A program made the translations under genes and the position numbers. A stretch of 64,000 nt of DNA from Palaemon carinicauda (taxonomy: Eukaryota; Arthropoda; Malacostraca; Decapoda; Palaemonidae). The notes beneath the pieces are model-generated. The model ran no database searches and had not been told where the DNA came from. It worked only from the letters and a program-made list of their open reading frames with translations. Where the stretch lies: the NCBI RefSeq assembly GCF_036898095.1, contig NC_090757.1, forward strand, positions 71,482,787 through 71,546,786. Reading direction: 5' to 3'. This document shows, in pieces, positions 32,420 through 43,000 of the stretch (position 1 is its first letter; every line of letters starts with the position of its first letter).

Positions 32420-33823
32420 TATCCCCTTCAGCAGATGGTCCATTTCAGAATTGGACCACATAAACTTCGACTTGCTCATGGTTGACCTGAGCGAGGAGTC
32501 AACAAGTCTGGAGAAGTCTCCCTAGGAGGAGGCAGGAACTCCCAAACCGAGAACTTCCCTCAGACAAATACCACACACTAGATCTGGAAGCCAGTCGAGT
32601 TTGAGGAAAAGAAAAAGGAGGCCTTCCCTAGATCCTTTCTCTTGGACGTACATTGGTTGAGAGTTGAGAAAGCTCTCTTAACCGATCTAGCCAGGACCAT
32701 CTTCTTGAAGGAGGATGTTTTCGGGGTCTGCTCTTCAAAAACTGAGAGGGCAGGCTCTAAGGTATAGGTTGAAAAAAAATCTTCTGGATACAGAGATGTT
32801 AATACTGTTAGAAGTTTTTTTTTTTTTTTTTTCAAATCAGCTGTCTGTAATGAATCCTGAGATTCGTCTTCTAATTCGGCTAATGGAACATCGATTCCTT
32901 GATTCGAATGGGTAGGAGACAAAACCGCGTCAACCTGTCGGTTATTGTCTTCCAACAATAATTCATCTTGTCCTGAAGGAATCTCGCGAAGGATATCATC
33001 CAGTTGCGAAGAAGCATCACGTTTATGTACTGTAAACCTTGAGGGAGAGACAGGTTCCAGTGCTTCCAGCATAAGATCATCATGCTGTAAGGAAGCATCA
33101 ACATCGTGAACCCCATGCGAGGGAAAATCCTGTTCGCGTGCGTCCGGCATGCGTTAAGCATGTTGTATGTCAACAGCGTGACCCGAGGAAGTGTTAGTTG
33201 CGCATTCAGAAAATCGCGAAGGAGAGACAAAAACTTGTCTATCCTGTTGTGAGGACAAGTCCCAACTATGTGTGTCCATCATATGTCCAGATTGAGACTG
33301 CTGTAAGTTTACATGAGAAGAAACAGTCTGCTGTATGCGTCCCGAATGCCATGAGTCTGCCGTGAGCCGTGAGGAAGTGTTAGAATCGCGTCTAGTCAGT
33401 CGCGCAGAAGACTATTATGTCGTGGGGACAAAACCAGCATATGTCCAGACTGCCGCATGCGTCCAGGTTGCCATGAGCTTCCTGACTGCTGCATGTGTCC
33501 AGATTGCCGTGAGCTACCAGCGTGTAGCATGCGTCCAGATTGCCGTGAGCTACCAGCGTGTAGCATGCGTCCCGCATGAGCGATAGTCGCTCGTTCCGCA
33601 GATCGCGAAGGCGAGACAACTGCTTGTCTATTTTGTTGTGGGGACAAATTTTGACTGTATGCGTCCAGCATAAGTCCAGATTGATGTCTGCGTCCAGAAT
33701 GTCGTGAGGGAGAGACCAGACTGCCGCATGCGTCCACCTTGTCGCTTGCCGCCAACACGAGATGATCACTGCGAGGGAGCGTTGCTGAGTATCGGAGAAA
33801 TACGCTGTCCAATAATAACGAAA
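32420..33823 (-). pseudogene. gag: Family C gag region (C1, left of B1)
   Basis: The segment GCAGGAACTCCCAA(A/G)CCGAGAACTTC at 32,531 also occurs in C2 at 60,857, fixing the register. The main frame (32,578-33,150) is acidic, with VSPSRFTVHKRDASSQLDDI, a Lys run produced by a 16-base T run (32,816-32,832), then SLYPEDFFSTYTLEP and SVKRAFSTLNQ. Further right the frame turns into a Cys/His/Ser-rich repeat zone (33,280-33,780). No enzyme motif is present. The poly-T run is a probable frameshift site. Confidence 0.5.
33440..33580. repeat. 36-bp tandem repeat in C1 gag
   Basis: Two adjacent near-identical 36-base units (TTGCCGTGAGCTACCAGCGT, then GTAGCATGCGTCCAGA) lie within a wider zone of degenerate copies (33,280-33,760) sharing GCATGCGTCC and GCCGTGAG. 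The unit is a multiple of three. Confidence 0.75.
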
Positions 33824-34045
33824 TGACAAATTCGTAGTAATTTGTATTTTTCTTAACTATACAAACCTTAGCTATTTAATATGGGTTATTACTTTCGGCG
33901 TAGCTGAAATGGCAAACCATTAGAATTATTAACGAGGGTTTACTACCCCACCGCTAGTTAGCTGGGGGTAGGGAGGGTAGCCTGCTACCCCCCCCCCCTC
34001 ACACACAATTGTGATGAGCTCACTTTGCTTAGAGGTAGGACTTCA
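33824..34045. repeat. B1 left terminal inverted repeat
   Basis: TGACAAATTCGTAG...CTTAGCTATTTAATATGGGTTATTACTTTCGGCGTAGCTGAAATG is the inverted match of 38,245-38,364. It contains a G-rich/C-rich hairpin near 33,965-34,000. Confidence 0.8.
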
Positions 34046-34071
34046 CGGGGGATAGGGCTGGCGGGCAAGTT

Positions 34072-34185
34072 TGATTAAATAGCTAAGGTTTGCATAGTTA
34101 GGAAAAATACAAATTACTGTACCTATGAATTTGTCATTTGTTCCGTAACTGATATATAAACCACGCTATTTAATATGGGTGACTC
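34072..34185. repeat. B1 internal complementary region, copy 1
   Basis: AATAGCTAAGGTTTGCATAG...ATGAATTTGTCA followed directly by TTTGTTCCGTAACTG...CACGCTATTTAATATGG: the complement of the left terminus joined to the complement of the right terminus. Confidence 0.8.
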
Positions 34186-34465
34186 ACCCCTTAGGAAGGG
34201 TGGTATGTCCCAGCCAGTACTGGCTTTTGGCTTTGCCCGGGGACTCAGTATCTGAGTGTGTCAGCACTCAACAATAAGGAGTCCCTACACCTAGCTAGAA
34301 CCTTGCTGCGCAAGGGCTGCGGCCTACGTAAGCTGTGTGTGAAGGTCTGATTATTACCCCACTGCTAGTTAGGGGGGGGGGGAGGGAGGGTAGTTAGCTA
34401 CCCTCCCCCCTCACACACCTGTGTTGTAGCTCCACTTTGCTTAGAGGTAGGACTTCATGGGGGAC

Positions 34466-34575
34466 AGAAATAGCTAAGGTTTGTAAAGTTAGGAAAAATA
34501 CAAATTATCTACGAATTTGTCATTTGTTCCGTAATTGAAATACAAACCACGCTATTTAAAGTGGGTGACTTAACC
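34466..34575. repeat. B1 internal complementary region, copy 2
   Basis: A second version of the same junction (CTACGAATTTGTCATTTGTT at about 34,510) lies within a duplicated block (about 34,350-34,690) that repeats the inner terminal repeat and this region. It resembles the B2 version more than the first copy does. Confidence 0.75.
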
Positions 34576-34689
34576 CTTAGAAGGGTGGAACAAGTCCCAG
34601 CCATACTGGCTTTTGGCTTTGCCCGGGGACTCATTATCTGAGTGTGTCAGCACTCAACAATAAAGAGTCCCTGCACCTCGCCCCACCCC

Positions 34690-35220
34690 ACCCCCCTATT
34701 TTGAGTCTTAGCACCAAACCCAGGGACGAGTTTAAACGTTATCTTCCCTCCATACCCTTGCATGGGCTATGTCATATGAGACCATGAAGTTCACTGACTC
34801 GCTTGGCCAAAGCCAAAGCTAGTAAGAACACCGTCTCCCAAGTTAGGTGGCGAACTGAAGCTTGTGTAATGGTTCATAGTGAGGTCTCTTAAGAGACCTG
34901 AGAACCCGAACCACGTTCCATGAAGAAGGTCTCACATCCGACTGAGGGCAGGTAAGTTCATAAGCTCGTATGAGTAGGGAAAGTTCCAGCGAGGAAGAAA
35001 AGGTCATTCCTTTGAGCCTAAGGCTAGGCCGAGCGATAGCCTTTCACCGGTGAGACAGAAAGGGGCCTTTTCTTCCCGCAAATACACGAGGAACTCCGCT
35101 ATTGCTGGAATAGTGGCATCTAATAGAGAGATACTCCTTCCAAGATACCAACCACTGAAGACTTTCCACTTTGCCTGGTAGACAGATGGGAATGATTTTC
35201 GCAGATGTCTAGACATCCTA
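34690..35220 (-). pseudogene. Family B tyrosine recombinase N-terminal remnant (B1)
   Basis: The start MSRHLRKSFPSVYQAKWKVFSGW, DATIPAIAEFLVYLREEK (35,060-35,216) matches the B2 recombinase start. From 35,000 to 34,730 the DNA still aligns but frames are lost. The C-terminal half with the HxxR and Tyr is absent: the sequence jumps into the duplicated internal complementary block near 34,690. Confidence 0.7.
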
Positions 35221-35299
35221 ATCGCAACTTGTTGCGAAAATTCCTCTCTCAGAGAGCAGATGCTGGATAGTCACCAGGCTCGAAGTCGTAGCAAAGCTA

Positions 35300-36470
35300 C
35301 AGCTTTGTGGAAGATGCTGGCATGTGGTTGTCTGAGTAGATCGTGTCATGGAAGGAATTCTCTCGGAAGTTCCGTTAGGAACTGCAGAAGGTCCGGAAAC
35401 CATTCCGCGTGATGCCATAGCGGAGCTAGGAGGGTCACTGAAAAATTGACCGATAATCTGGTCTTGTTGTGTACCCTCCTCATCAGACAGAACGGGGGAA
35501 AGGCGTACACGTTGATGTTGTCCCCCCGTTGTTGGGAGGCATCTTGCCAGAGTGCCTTGGGATCCGGGACTGGGGGGAAGTACGGCGGAATCTTGAAGAT
35601 CAGCGCTGTCGCGAATAGATCCACAGTCGGGGAACCCCACAAAGTTAGGACTTTGTTGGCTACTAGATGACACAAAGACCATTCGATACTCACTAACTGA
35701 CACGCTCTGCTCAGATTGTCGGCGAGCACATTCCTCTTATCTGGAATGAAACGCGCCGATAGTAGAATCGAGCGGACTCCGGTCCACTCAGTATCTCTAC
35801 TGCAAGATGGGATAGCTGCTTCGAAAAGGTACCTCCTTGCTTGTTGATGTAAGCCACTACTGTGGTGTTGTCGCTTATTACCACCACAGAGTGACCTGCC
35901 AGGTATTGTTGGAACTGCTGAAGGGCCAACAAACCGGCCTTCATTTCTAGATGATTTATATGGAGGCACTTTTCTGATTCTGACCACAGGCCTGAGGTCC
36001 TGTGGTACAGAACGTGTTCCCCCCCCCCTTTCTTTGAGGTTCCGAAAACAGCATTAAATCCGGGGGAAGGACGAGAAGATCCACTCCTCTTTGTAGGTTC
36101 TCGTCTGTCACCCACCACTGGAGGTCCATCCGTTCCGCAGGACCAATAGGGATCAAGACGTCCGGGGAATCGCAACCTTGATTCCACCGGGACTTGAGCC
36201 GCCACTGGAGAAATCTCATCCTGAGGCGATCGTTGGGAACTAGACGAGCCAAGGATGAAAGGTGACCGAGGAGACGTAACCACGATTGGGTTGGAAGCTC
36301 TTCTTGACTGATGAAAGGGCTTGCGACCCTTCTCAGCCTTGCTATCCTGTCGTCTGATGGGAAGGCTTTGTGGAGATTGGTGTCTATAATCATGCCTAGG
36401 TAAACCAGTTTTTGAGTGGGAAGCAGAGAGGACTTCTCGAGATTTACCATGATCTCCAGATCCTGGCAAA
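35300..36470 (-). pseudogene. Family B RNase H and YAFPPF domain (B1)
   Basis: Minus-strand frames give the RT thumb (LGMIIDTNLHKAFPSDDRI), RNase H (FGTSKKGGG region, HINHLEMKAGLLALQQFQQ, VVVISDNTTVVAYINKQGG, ARFIPDKRNVLADNLSR) and NINVYAFPPFCLMRRV with LLAPLWHHAEWFPDLLQFL. At least two frame changes occur near 35,990 and 35,750. The DNTT segment is kept here, in contrast to B2. Confidence 0.75.
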
Positions 36471-36529
36471 GTCCTAGAAGTTTGTCTCGGAGTCGAAGAA
36501 GGGATGACTCCGAGTCTGCTAGGATCAGC

Positions 36530-37015
36530 CAGTCATCCAGTTAACGGAGGATACGGATGCCGATCCTGTGTGCCCATGATGATATTAGGGTGAACACTTC
36601 TGGTAAAACCTTGTGGTGCTGTGGAGAGACCGAAACACAGCATCTTGAACTGGTACCCCTTGTGGTCTAGGCTGAATCCTAAGTACTTCCTTGAAGACGG
36701 ATTGACTGGGATCTGGTAGTACCTGTCCTTCAGATCCAGTATACACCTGAAGTCTTGCGGCTTCACTGCAAAACTGACCGTGTTTGCGGTCTCCATGCTG
36801 AACGGAGTTTGCTTTAATCTGGACCTCTGCCCTAAAGGCCCGCCCCCTCGCTGATCCCATGGAAAGGGAGCTAAATGACACCGGATTCATCCTCAGGGGA
36901 GGTAGAGATGTTGTAAACAGGACGCGATATCCCTGACTGATTACGGAAATCATCCAGGAATCGGCCCTGAGTTGCTGCCACCTGTCTACGCAACCTTGTA
37001 GGCATCCTCCCATTG
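36530..37015 (-). pseudogene. pol: Family B reverse transcriptase (B1)
   Basis: The frame shows CILDLKDRYYQIPVNPSSRK (motif A with Asp), YQFKMLCFGLSTAPQGFTR (motif B) and a broken YLDDWL region just left (DPRRLG/ILRYPDDW-type, near 36,530). Upstream, MGGCLQGCVDRWQQLRADSW is the conserved RT N-terminus also present in B2. Compared with B2, the fingers segment between the N-terminus and METANTVSF is shortened. Confidence 0.75.
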
Positions 37016-37040
37016 CGGACCTGCAGGGGGACTGCCAATC

Positions 37041-37800
37041 CTAGCGTTTGTAGCCTCGGCTGCTCCCTCTAGGATTCTTCCCTTCCCTGGAGGACTTCTT
37101 GCCTTTCTTGTCCTTGACCGGAAAGTGCTTAGACACCACTGTCTTCGCTGCCGTTGTTTTGGTGGGACGTGGCTGCTGGGGTGCTGGAGGTTTATAAGGC
37201 TTGAATGTCAAAGCCCTATGTAGGAGGGAGTCTTGGTGACTTCCTTCACCTCTCAGCAGCCTGCTCCACGTCCTTAGGCTCAAACCGGTTTGTTTCCATA
37301 ACAGAAGAATGTCTGAGCCTGTAGATTCCGGTGCTAAGGGCCTCCCGGTATTGTCTTGGAGTCCTTTGACTCCCTCCTGGGAGGGATGCAGGACTCCAAC
37401 AACGACGGAGGCAGGCTCTTCTCAACCCTTATTCGAGAAGGCTTTACCGCGCGAGGTGGGGTTTCCCTCAATGGTGTGATGGGGGAACTTCTCACCTCAT
37501 GTGACTCTCCTGAGGACAGGAAATCTTCGTCCGAAGGGGAGGGAGAAAAGTCTGAGGGGGGGAGGGTGCCTGCCTCGAAGACTTACGAGGAGACAGCTTC
37601 GTCCTCGGAGAAGTTACCGCGTCCAAAACTCCTCTTTTCCTCTTCAGGGGAGTAGATGCAGCCAAGGATTTGTGGCCCAACTCAGAGAGAACAGGCTTGA
37701 AAGCCTGTGCTAGTGCTCTGATTAGAGCCCCAAACCAGGGCTGACGGCTGCGCTGTCAGACACTCCCTCTGGAGGAGTCGCCTGTAAGAAGGAAAATAAG
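37041..37800 (-). pseudogene. gag: Family B gag C-terminal part (B1)
   Basis: The segment 37,041-37,283 encodes HQDSLLHRALTFKPYKPPAP and a Lys/Arg/Gly-rich tail (KDKKGKKSSREGKNPRGSSR) that matches the B2 gag end. The region 37,290-37,800 aligns with B2 53,090-53,480 at DNA level (GGAGGGATGCAGGACTCCAACAA-type sequence), so an intervening 0.7 kb of gag present in B2 is deleted. Confidence 0.6.
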
Positions 37801-37879
37801 GAAGAAATGTCCCTGGACCTTTCTGGAACCTTCCCCCCTACCGGCAAGCGCGCTGTTCTGTCCTTGGGGGGGGGGGGGG

Positions 37880-38240
37880 AGGATGCGGTGATGGCGCCCT
37901 TATCGCGCGTTGTCCGGCAGCCTCGCGCGTGGAAGGGTATTAGCGATTGCGCTGGGGAGCGCGCTGGCGCTCGCGCGATGGGGAATACCTGGGGCTCGCG
38001 CGAGGGAGACTGCTGGAGCACTCGCTCGCACGGGCGCGAGACTTCATAGTGTGTGCAGGAATCAGATTGACGTGCAGGATCAGAATGAAGAGCCCGTGCG
38101 GGCCAGAATGTTGGCGCGCGGGCGAGACTTCATAGAATGTGTAGGAATCAGATTGACCTTGGAACGCGCGCGTACGAGTTGTTGACGTGCGTGCGGAAGA
38201 CCATCGGCGCGCACACGCACGAAAGACTATCGCAGCGCGT
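37880..38240. repeat. GCGC-rich repeat zone in B1 gag
   Basis: Short degenerate repeats of GCGCGCG / GGCGCGAGACTTCATAG(A/T)(A/G)TGTG (two close copies at about 38,031 and 38,116) with GAATCAGATTGAC following each. It occupies the same place as the hexapeptide arrays of B2 and B3. Confidence 0.55.
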
Positions 38241-38244
38241 GCAA

Positions 38245-38364
38245 GACTAACTAGCAGTGGGGTAGTAAACCCTCGTTAAAATTCTAATGGCTCATCATTT
38301 CAGCAACCCCGAAAGTAATAACCCATATTAAATAGCGTGGTTTGTATTTCAGTTACGGAATAAA
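38245..38364. repeat. B1 right terminal inverted repeat (5' end)
   Basis: GGGGTAGTAAACCCTCGTTAAAATTCTAATGG... to CAGTTACGGAATAAA is the inverted match of the left end from 33,835. Confidence 0.75.
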
Positions 38365-39597
38365 GACCCTTTTCTTGGTCTATTGCTGTCCTTAGATTCT
38401 TTTAGATGCGATTTCTCTGCCCGAGAATCGTAACCGTCAAACAAGAGACGAAATCGACCTCTTTAATACAGACAAATCAGATACATGATGAGCGCCGTGA
38501 GCGCTAACTGAACGATGTACTGATCGCTGCGAGGTATCGTCAACCGTAGTCGGGCGACCACCAGGGGAAAGTATTTGCGATACTTCCAGCGCGCCTTGTG
38601 CGCGATCTGAATCGTGTATCAATCGTTGTGAAGGATCATCAACAGTATTAGGGTGGTCACCAGGGGAAAATATTTGTGACATTTCCCAATCTGGGGGACG
38701 GGAAGAAACGTCTACTGACGTAAACTGAGCATCTTCTTCCTCCGATGGACTATGCGTCTTACGTGACTGTTTCGGTGCTGACGTGTCGTCTTCGTCCGAA
38801 AAGAAAACCTCTGGCGAACACCAGTCACTGCAGGATGGTTTATTAGGAGACAAACGTCTCTTGAGTGGTCTTGAACGTAGTGGTTGGCGCCAACCACGTT
38901 GCGGATTTGCGTCACCAGATGAAGACGCATACATTTTAACCTCGCCTTTCCAGCGGCGAGGGGGAGAGATCTGGGGATCGTCAACATGATCGCTCGAGGG
39001 GACGTCCGTTCGCTGATCAAGGTCTGACATATTCTTTGGCCTTTCGACATTCCTTCTCCCAGGGGTTGGGGAGCATGGAAGAGGTCCCGGGCTGGGATTA
39101 TGACGGACACGAACGGACGCACCCTCCACTTACCTTTCACTATTCACTATTTTGCTTTGCAAACCACGCACTGCACCCTACATAACTTCTTTTTCTGTAG
39201 TTAAGGAACGAACCTGTGCGCCTAAGGCTGAAATAGCAGCCATCACATCCTTTAAAGAAGGTTCACTTACCTCCGACACCATATTGGGGTCTGCGACTAC
39301 TGTACTGCAATAGGAATAGGAATATTAGAATGAACATTGGAAAGAATATCATCATCAGAAGATCTGTCAGAAAGCATACTGGTCAATCTAGACCTTCTAA
39401 TTCTATCCTTTTCCAGTCGCTTAATATAGCGATCAAAAACATTCCACTCTGAATCAGACAAAGACTTGCATTCATTACATCTGTTACTATACGTACAAAC
39501 TTGACCTCTGCAACCACTGCATACTGAATGAGGATCAATAGCGGCCTTAGGCATACGTGTCTTGCAACCTCTAACATACTTTCTTATAGTCAGCCAT
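38365..39597 (-). pseudogene. gag: Family C gag N-terminal half (C1, right of B1)
   Basis: The ATG at 39,597 starts MADY and, after one extra base, continues RKYVRGCKTRMPKAAIDPHS, then CSGCRGQVCTYSNRCNEC, SEWNVFDRYIKRLEKDRIRR. A possible splice donor (GGAGGTAAGTG, complement of about 39,270) follows. The next readable part (38,437-39,129) is SVRVRHNPSPGPLPCSPTPG, SSDHVDDPQISPPRRW, KRRLSPNKPSCSDWCSPEVF and two degenerate repeats of SQI(F/L)SPG(D/G)(H/R)P..VDD.SQR. The Cys motif is likely zinc-binding. Function beyond Gag is not inferable. Confidence 0.6.
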
Positions 39598-39639
39598 TTT
39601 GTAAACAGAAAAAAGTCTAGGTGAATCGGCGATCAATGA

Positions 39640-39802
39640 GCCAAAAATGGTAACTGACAGGCAGACGAACGCTGTCTGATCAGACAGCCAAGGAAGGTTG
39701 GTAAATAATTATTAGAGCTGAAGATCGGCTTAGAGAGCCCTGAGAAACAGCAGGATGGTTTCATGACCATTAGTTGGTGACATTGACGATCAGCGCTCGA
39801 TC
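39640..39802. other. Left flank of LINE 2 (DIRS gag repeat-like DNA)
   Basis: GATCAGCG/GATCGG-rich sequence like that at 46,414-46,850. The LINE 2 target-site duplication shows the two were contiguous, so this is probably part of B3. Confidence 0.45.
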
Positions 39803-39818
39803 GGGGACTGGCGATCGA
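39803..39818. repeat. LINE 2 target-site duplication, left copy
   Basis: GGGGACTGGCGATCGA, identical to 46,398-46,413. Confidence 0.9.
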
Positions 39819-40045
39819 ATTGAATTGAATTGAATATAAGATTTAGGCATTAAGCCAAGCACTGGGGCATCAAAGGCCATTCAGCGCTATATAACGAAAA
39901 TCATTCAATCATATCTGTACACTCACACCATTTAGTATCATTTTAACCTTTAATACAAATCTTAACACTTTCATACAATAAAATCTAGATGTGAAATAAA
40001 TAGGGATTAAAAGGGTAAAATAAATAAATAAATTAATAAAATCAA
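39819..40045 (-). other. LINE 2 3' UTR with TTCAA tail
   Basis: The sense strand runs from the ORF2 stop through GCGCTGAATGGCCTTTGATG and CCCCAGTGCTTGGCTTAATG to a TTCAATTCAATTCAATTC tail. Such a conserved 3' end is the expected RT recognition region. Confidence 0.7.
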
Positions 40046-43000
40046 TTATAGCTCGTAATATAACCCAATACTTTGTATAAATTTTCTCAAGTTCAGGGTA
40101 TTACAGTTTTCCCCCAGTATATCTCTTAACGGTTTGTCCTGGAGTGAATGTGTCCTCCTCTGGAGATTAAAAACAGGACAATCGACTAAAATATGTTTAA
40201 CATCCATTGTCACTTGACAGGTATTACAAAGAGGGGCCTGTCTCCCTTCCCCACTCTTCATTAAATAATTGTGCGTTGCATGTGTATGGCCAATACGCAG
40301 CCTAGTTAAAATAATGGTATCCCTTCTACTTGTAGAATTACAAGATGACCATTTATCCACCAATGGGTGGATTTGTTTCAATTTTGTATTGGTGGTCAGT
40401 TCAGACCATCGAGCTTGCCACTTATTTTTACAGTAAAGATGAATCTCACTTTTAAGATCTTTGTAAGGAATACTCAAGGGGGATGGATTACTTAGCCCTG
40501 AAGCTTCCTTTGCTGCCTTATCTACTTGTTCATTCCCATCCACCCCAACATGGGCAGGGACCCAACAGAAGTGAACACTGATACTCTTCCTAGACTGCAG
40601 AAGTACTAACCAGTCCTGCACCTCTTGTACTAGATGATGGCCTGGCATAATTTGTTTTAATGAGAGTAAAACACTATTGGAATCCGTAAAAATTGTATAA
40701 AAACTATTTTGGTTGCCATTTTTAAAAATATGTTGGACTGCGAGAATTATTGCATACAGCTCAGCAGTAAAAATTGAACAAGAGGATGGGAGTTTCCTTC
40801 TAATAACAATATCCCCCACCACAGCTGCACTTCCAACTCCTGCAGCCGATTTGGAGCCATCTGTAAAAACATGTTTCCCATGATGTTGAGCAGCATGATT
40901 TAAAAACTCACTTTTCATAACCCTACTAGGTAAGGTATTTTTCCCTCCTGCCGTAAAACATACTTTAACAGGTGGATTACACCAAGGAGGAGACTTGGGA
41001 TATCCTACCTCTGCTATCTGTGCTGTTAACAAGCCTACTTCTCTAGCATCATTTTTCAGCTGTACTTCCAAAGGCTTAGGCACTCTAGATCTGTTAGGAG
41101 CCCGATCTAAAGGCGCCCTAACATATTTACAGTTAGGATTGTTTCTCACAGCAAGGGACCTAGCTAAAAACCTCAAACTCAACTCCTCTCTGCGAATGGA
41201 AAGGGGAGGTATGCCAGAATCAACATAGAGACTGTCAATGGGAGATGTTCTGTAAGCACCTGTGCAGATGCGAAGCCCAGCATTGTGAACAATATCAAGT
41301 TTTCCAAGTAAAGTCTTTGTAGCTGACCCATATATTTGGCATGCATAGTCTAACTTGCTCAGACACAAAGATGTATAAATTCTAAGCAAAGTTGTTCTAT
41401 CAGCACCCCAATCAAAATGCGATATCACTTTCAGAATGTTCAGTGACTTCTTAACCCTGATAGATAGGTCATTTATATGGGGACCAAATGTCATTTTCTT
41501 GTCGAAAATGACTCCAAGAAACTTGACACTATCCTCATATGGCAAAATACAATCATTTAAGAAAAGGGTGGGGATCTCTTCCCTTTTACGAGTACGAGTA
41601 AAGCGAATGGCTTTAGTCTTCTGAGGAGAAAACATGAATCCACGAGAATTTGCCCATGCGGAAGCAGCATTTATTGCAATTTGAAGATTTTGGCATGCTT
41701 GTAGTGCAGATGATCCACTACAATAAATTGCAAAGTCATCGACAAATAGTGATCCTTGTATGCCAGGAGGTATGTGACTAATGAGACTATTAATAGCAAC
41801 AGCAAACAAGGTCACACTCAATACGCTGCCTTGGGGGACACCTTCTTCTTGCATGTAGGATGAAGATAGTTCTGACCCTACTCTCACTTTAATTGAGCGG
41901 TTTGATAAAAATTCTTCAATAAAAGAGAACATATGTCCTCCTATACCCCACGAGGCCAATTGCTTTAAAATACCACCCCTCCAGGTGGTGTCATATGCCT
42001 TTTCGAGGTAAAAAAAGACACCCACCACTTGGTTTTGGTTAGAAAACGCATTTGAAATTTCCCTTGATAACATCAGCAAAGGGTCTAGAGTACTTCGGTT
42101 CTTCCTAAAACCAAACTGTCTGTTAGATAAAAGATTTTTTGATTCTAGATACCACACAAGTCTGTTGTTGATCATTCTCTCAAATAATTTGCATATGCAA
42201 CTGGTCAAGGATATGGGCCTATAACTAGATGGCAGTTCTGGGTCTTTACCAGACTTGTGGCCTGGAATTACAATTGAAGTATGCCAGGAATCAGGAGATG
42301 TATGGGAAGCCCATAGACCATTAAAGGTTTCTAATAAAAATTCCTTGGTATTCACTGGAAGATGTGATATCATTTCATACCGGATGCCATCCTCACCTGG
42401 GGCAGTTAAAGAAGAGCTGGAGATAGCATTTTGCATCTCCTCCATACTAAAAGGCAGGTTAAAAGCTTCAGTATTTGAAGAAGCAGGAGGAACAACAGAT
42501 GTTGATGCTCTAATTTGTTGAAATGCTGGGGAATAGTTGTCAGCACTTGATACATGAGCAAAGTGCTTAGCAAGAACCTCTGCTACATCTTTGGGGTCAG
42601 ATATATATCTATTATTTTCCCTTAATATTGGTAGAGGCTTAGGGACGAATTTACCTTGAAGTTTTCTAATCTTGTCCCATATTTCCTTTGAAGGAGTTTT
42701 GGTATTAATATTAGATATATATTTCTTCCAAGATGCTCTCTTTGCTTTTTTAAATATTCTTTTTTGTTTGGCACAGGCTCTGAGATATGCTATTCTATCT
42801 GCTAAATAGTTTGTCCTCAAGTATCTTCTGAAGCAAGTTCGGGTCACTTTTCTTGCATTGGCACATTCTTTACTCCACCAAGGAACTACAGAGCGATGAG
42901 GTAAACCGCATGTTTTAGGTATAAACTTGCTAGCATTATCATCAATAATATTTTCAAGATGTTGATAGGCATGCACTGGAGATGTAAATTCATCATATTC

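Larger units (their letters stand above)
33824..38364 (-). mobile_element. Family B DIRS-like element, copy B1 (deleted)
   Basis: Bounded by TGACAAATTCGTAG at 33,824 and CAGTTACGGAATAAA at 38,364, which are the inverted termini found also in B2. It contains, on the minus strand, a gag C-terminal part, RT, RNase H, the YAFPPF block and the start of the recombinase. It is inserted in gag of C1, since C1-type gag sequence lies on both sides. The recombinase C-terminal half is deleted and the internal complementary region is present twice. Confidence 0.8.
28817..39640 (-). mobile_element. Family C DIRS-like element, copy C1 (nested host of an RTE LINE and B1)
   Basis: The left terminus TGGTATTTTTATTATAAAATA starts at 28,817. 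The element reads on the minus strand: gag N-terminus near 39,597, gag sequence at 38,365-39,590 and again 32,420-33,823, RT at 31,170-31,600, RNase H and YAFPPF block at 30,386-30,900, and recombinase at 29,550-30,370. B1 (33,824-38,364) and a truncated RTE LINE (31,656-32,418) are inserted in it. The right boundary is uncertain: the 5' terminus expected from the junction sequence was not found, and from about 39,640 the sequence looks like a family B repeat region. Confidence 0.7.
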
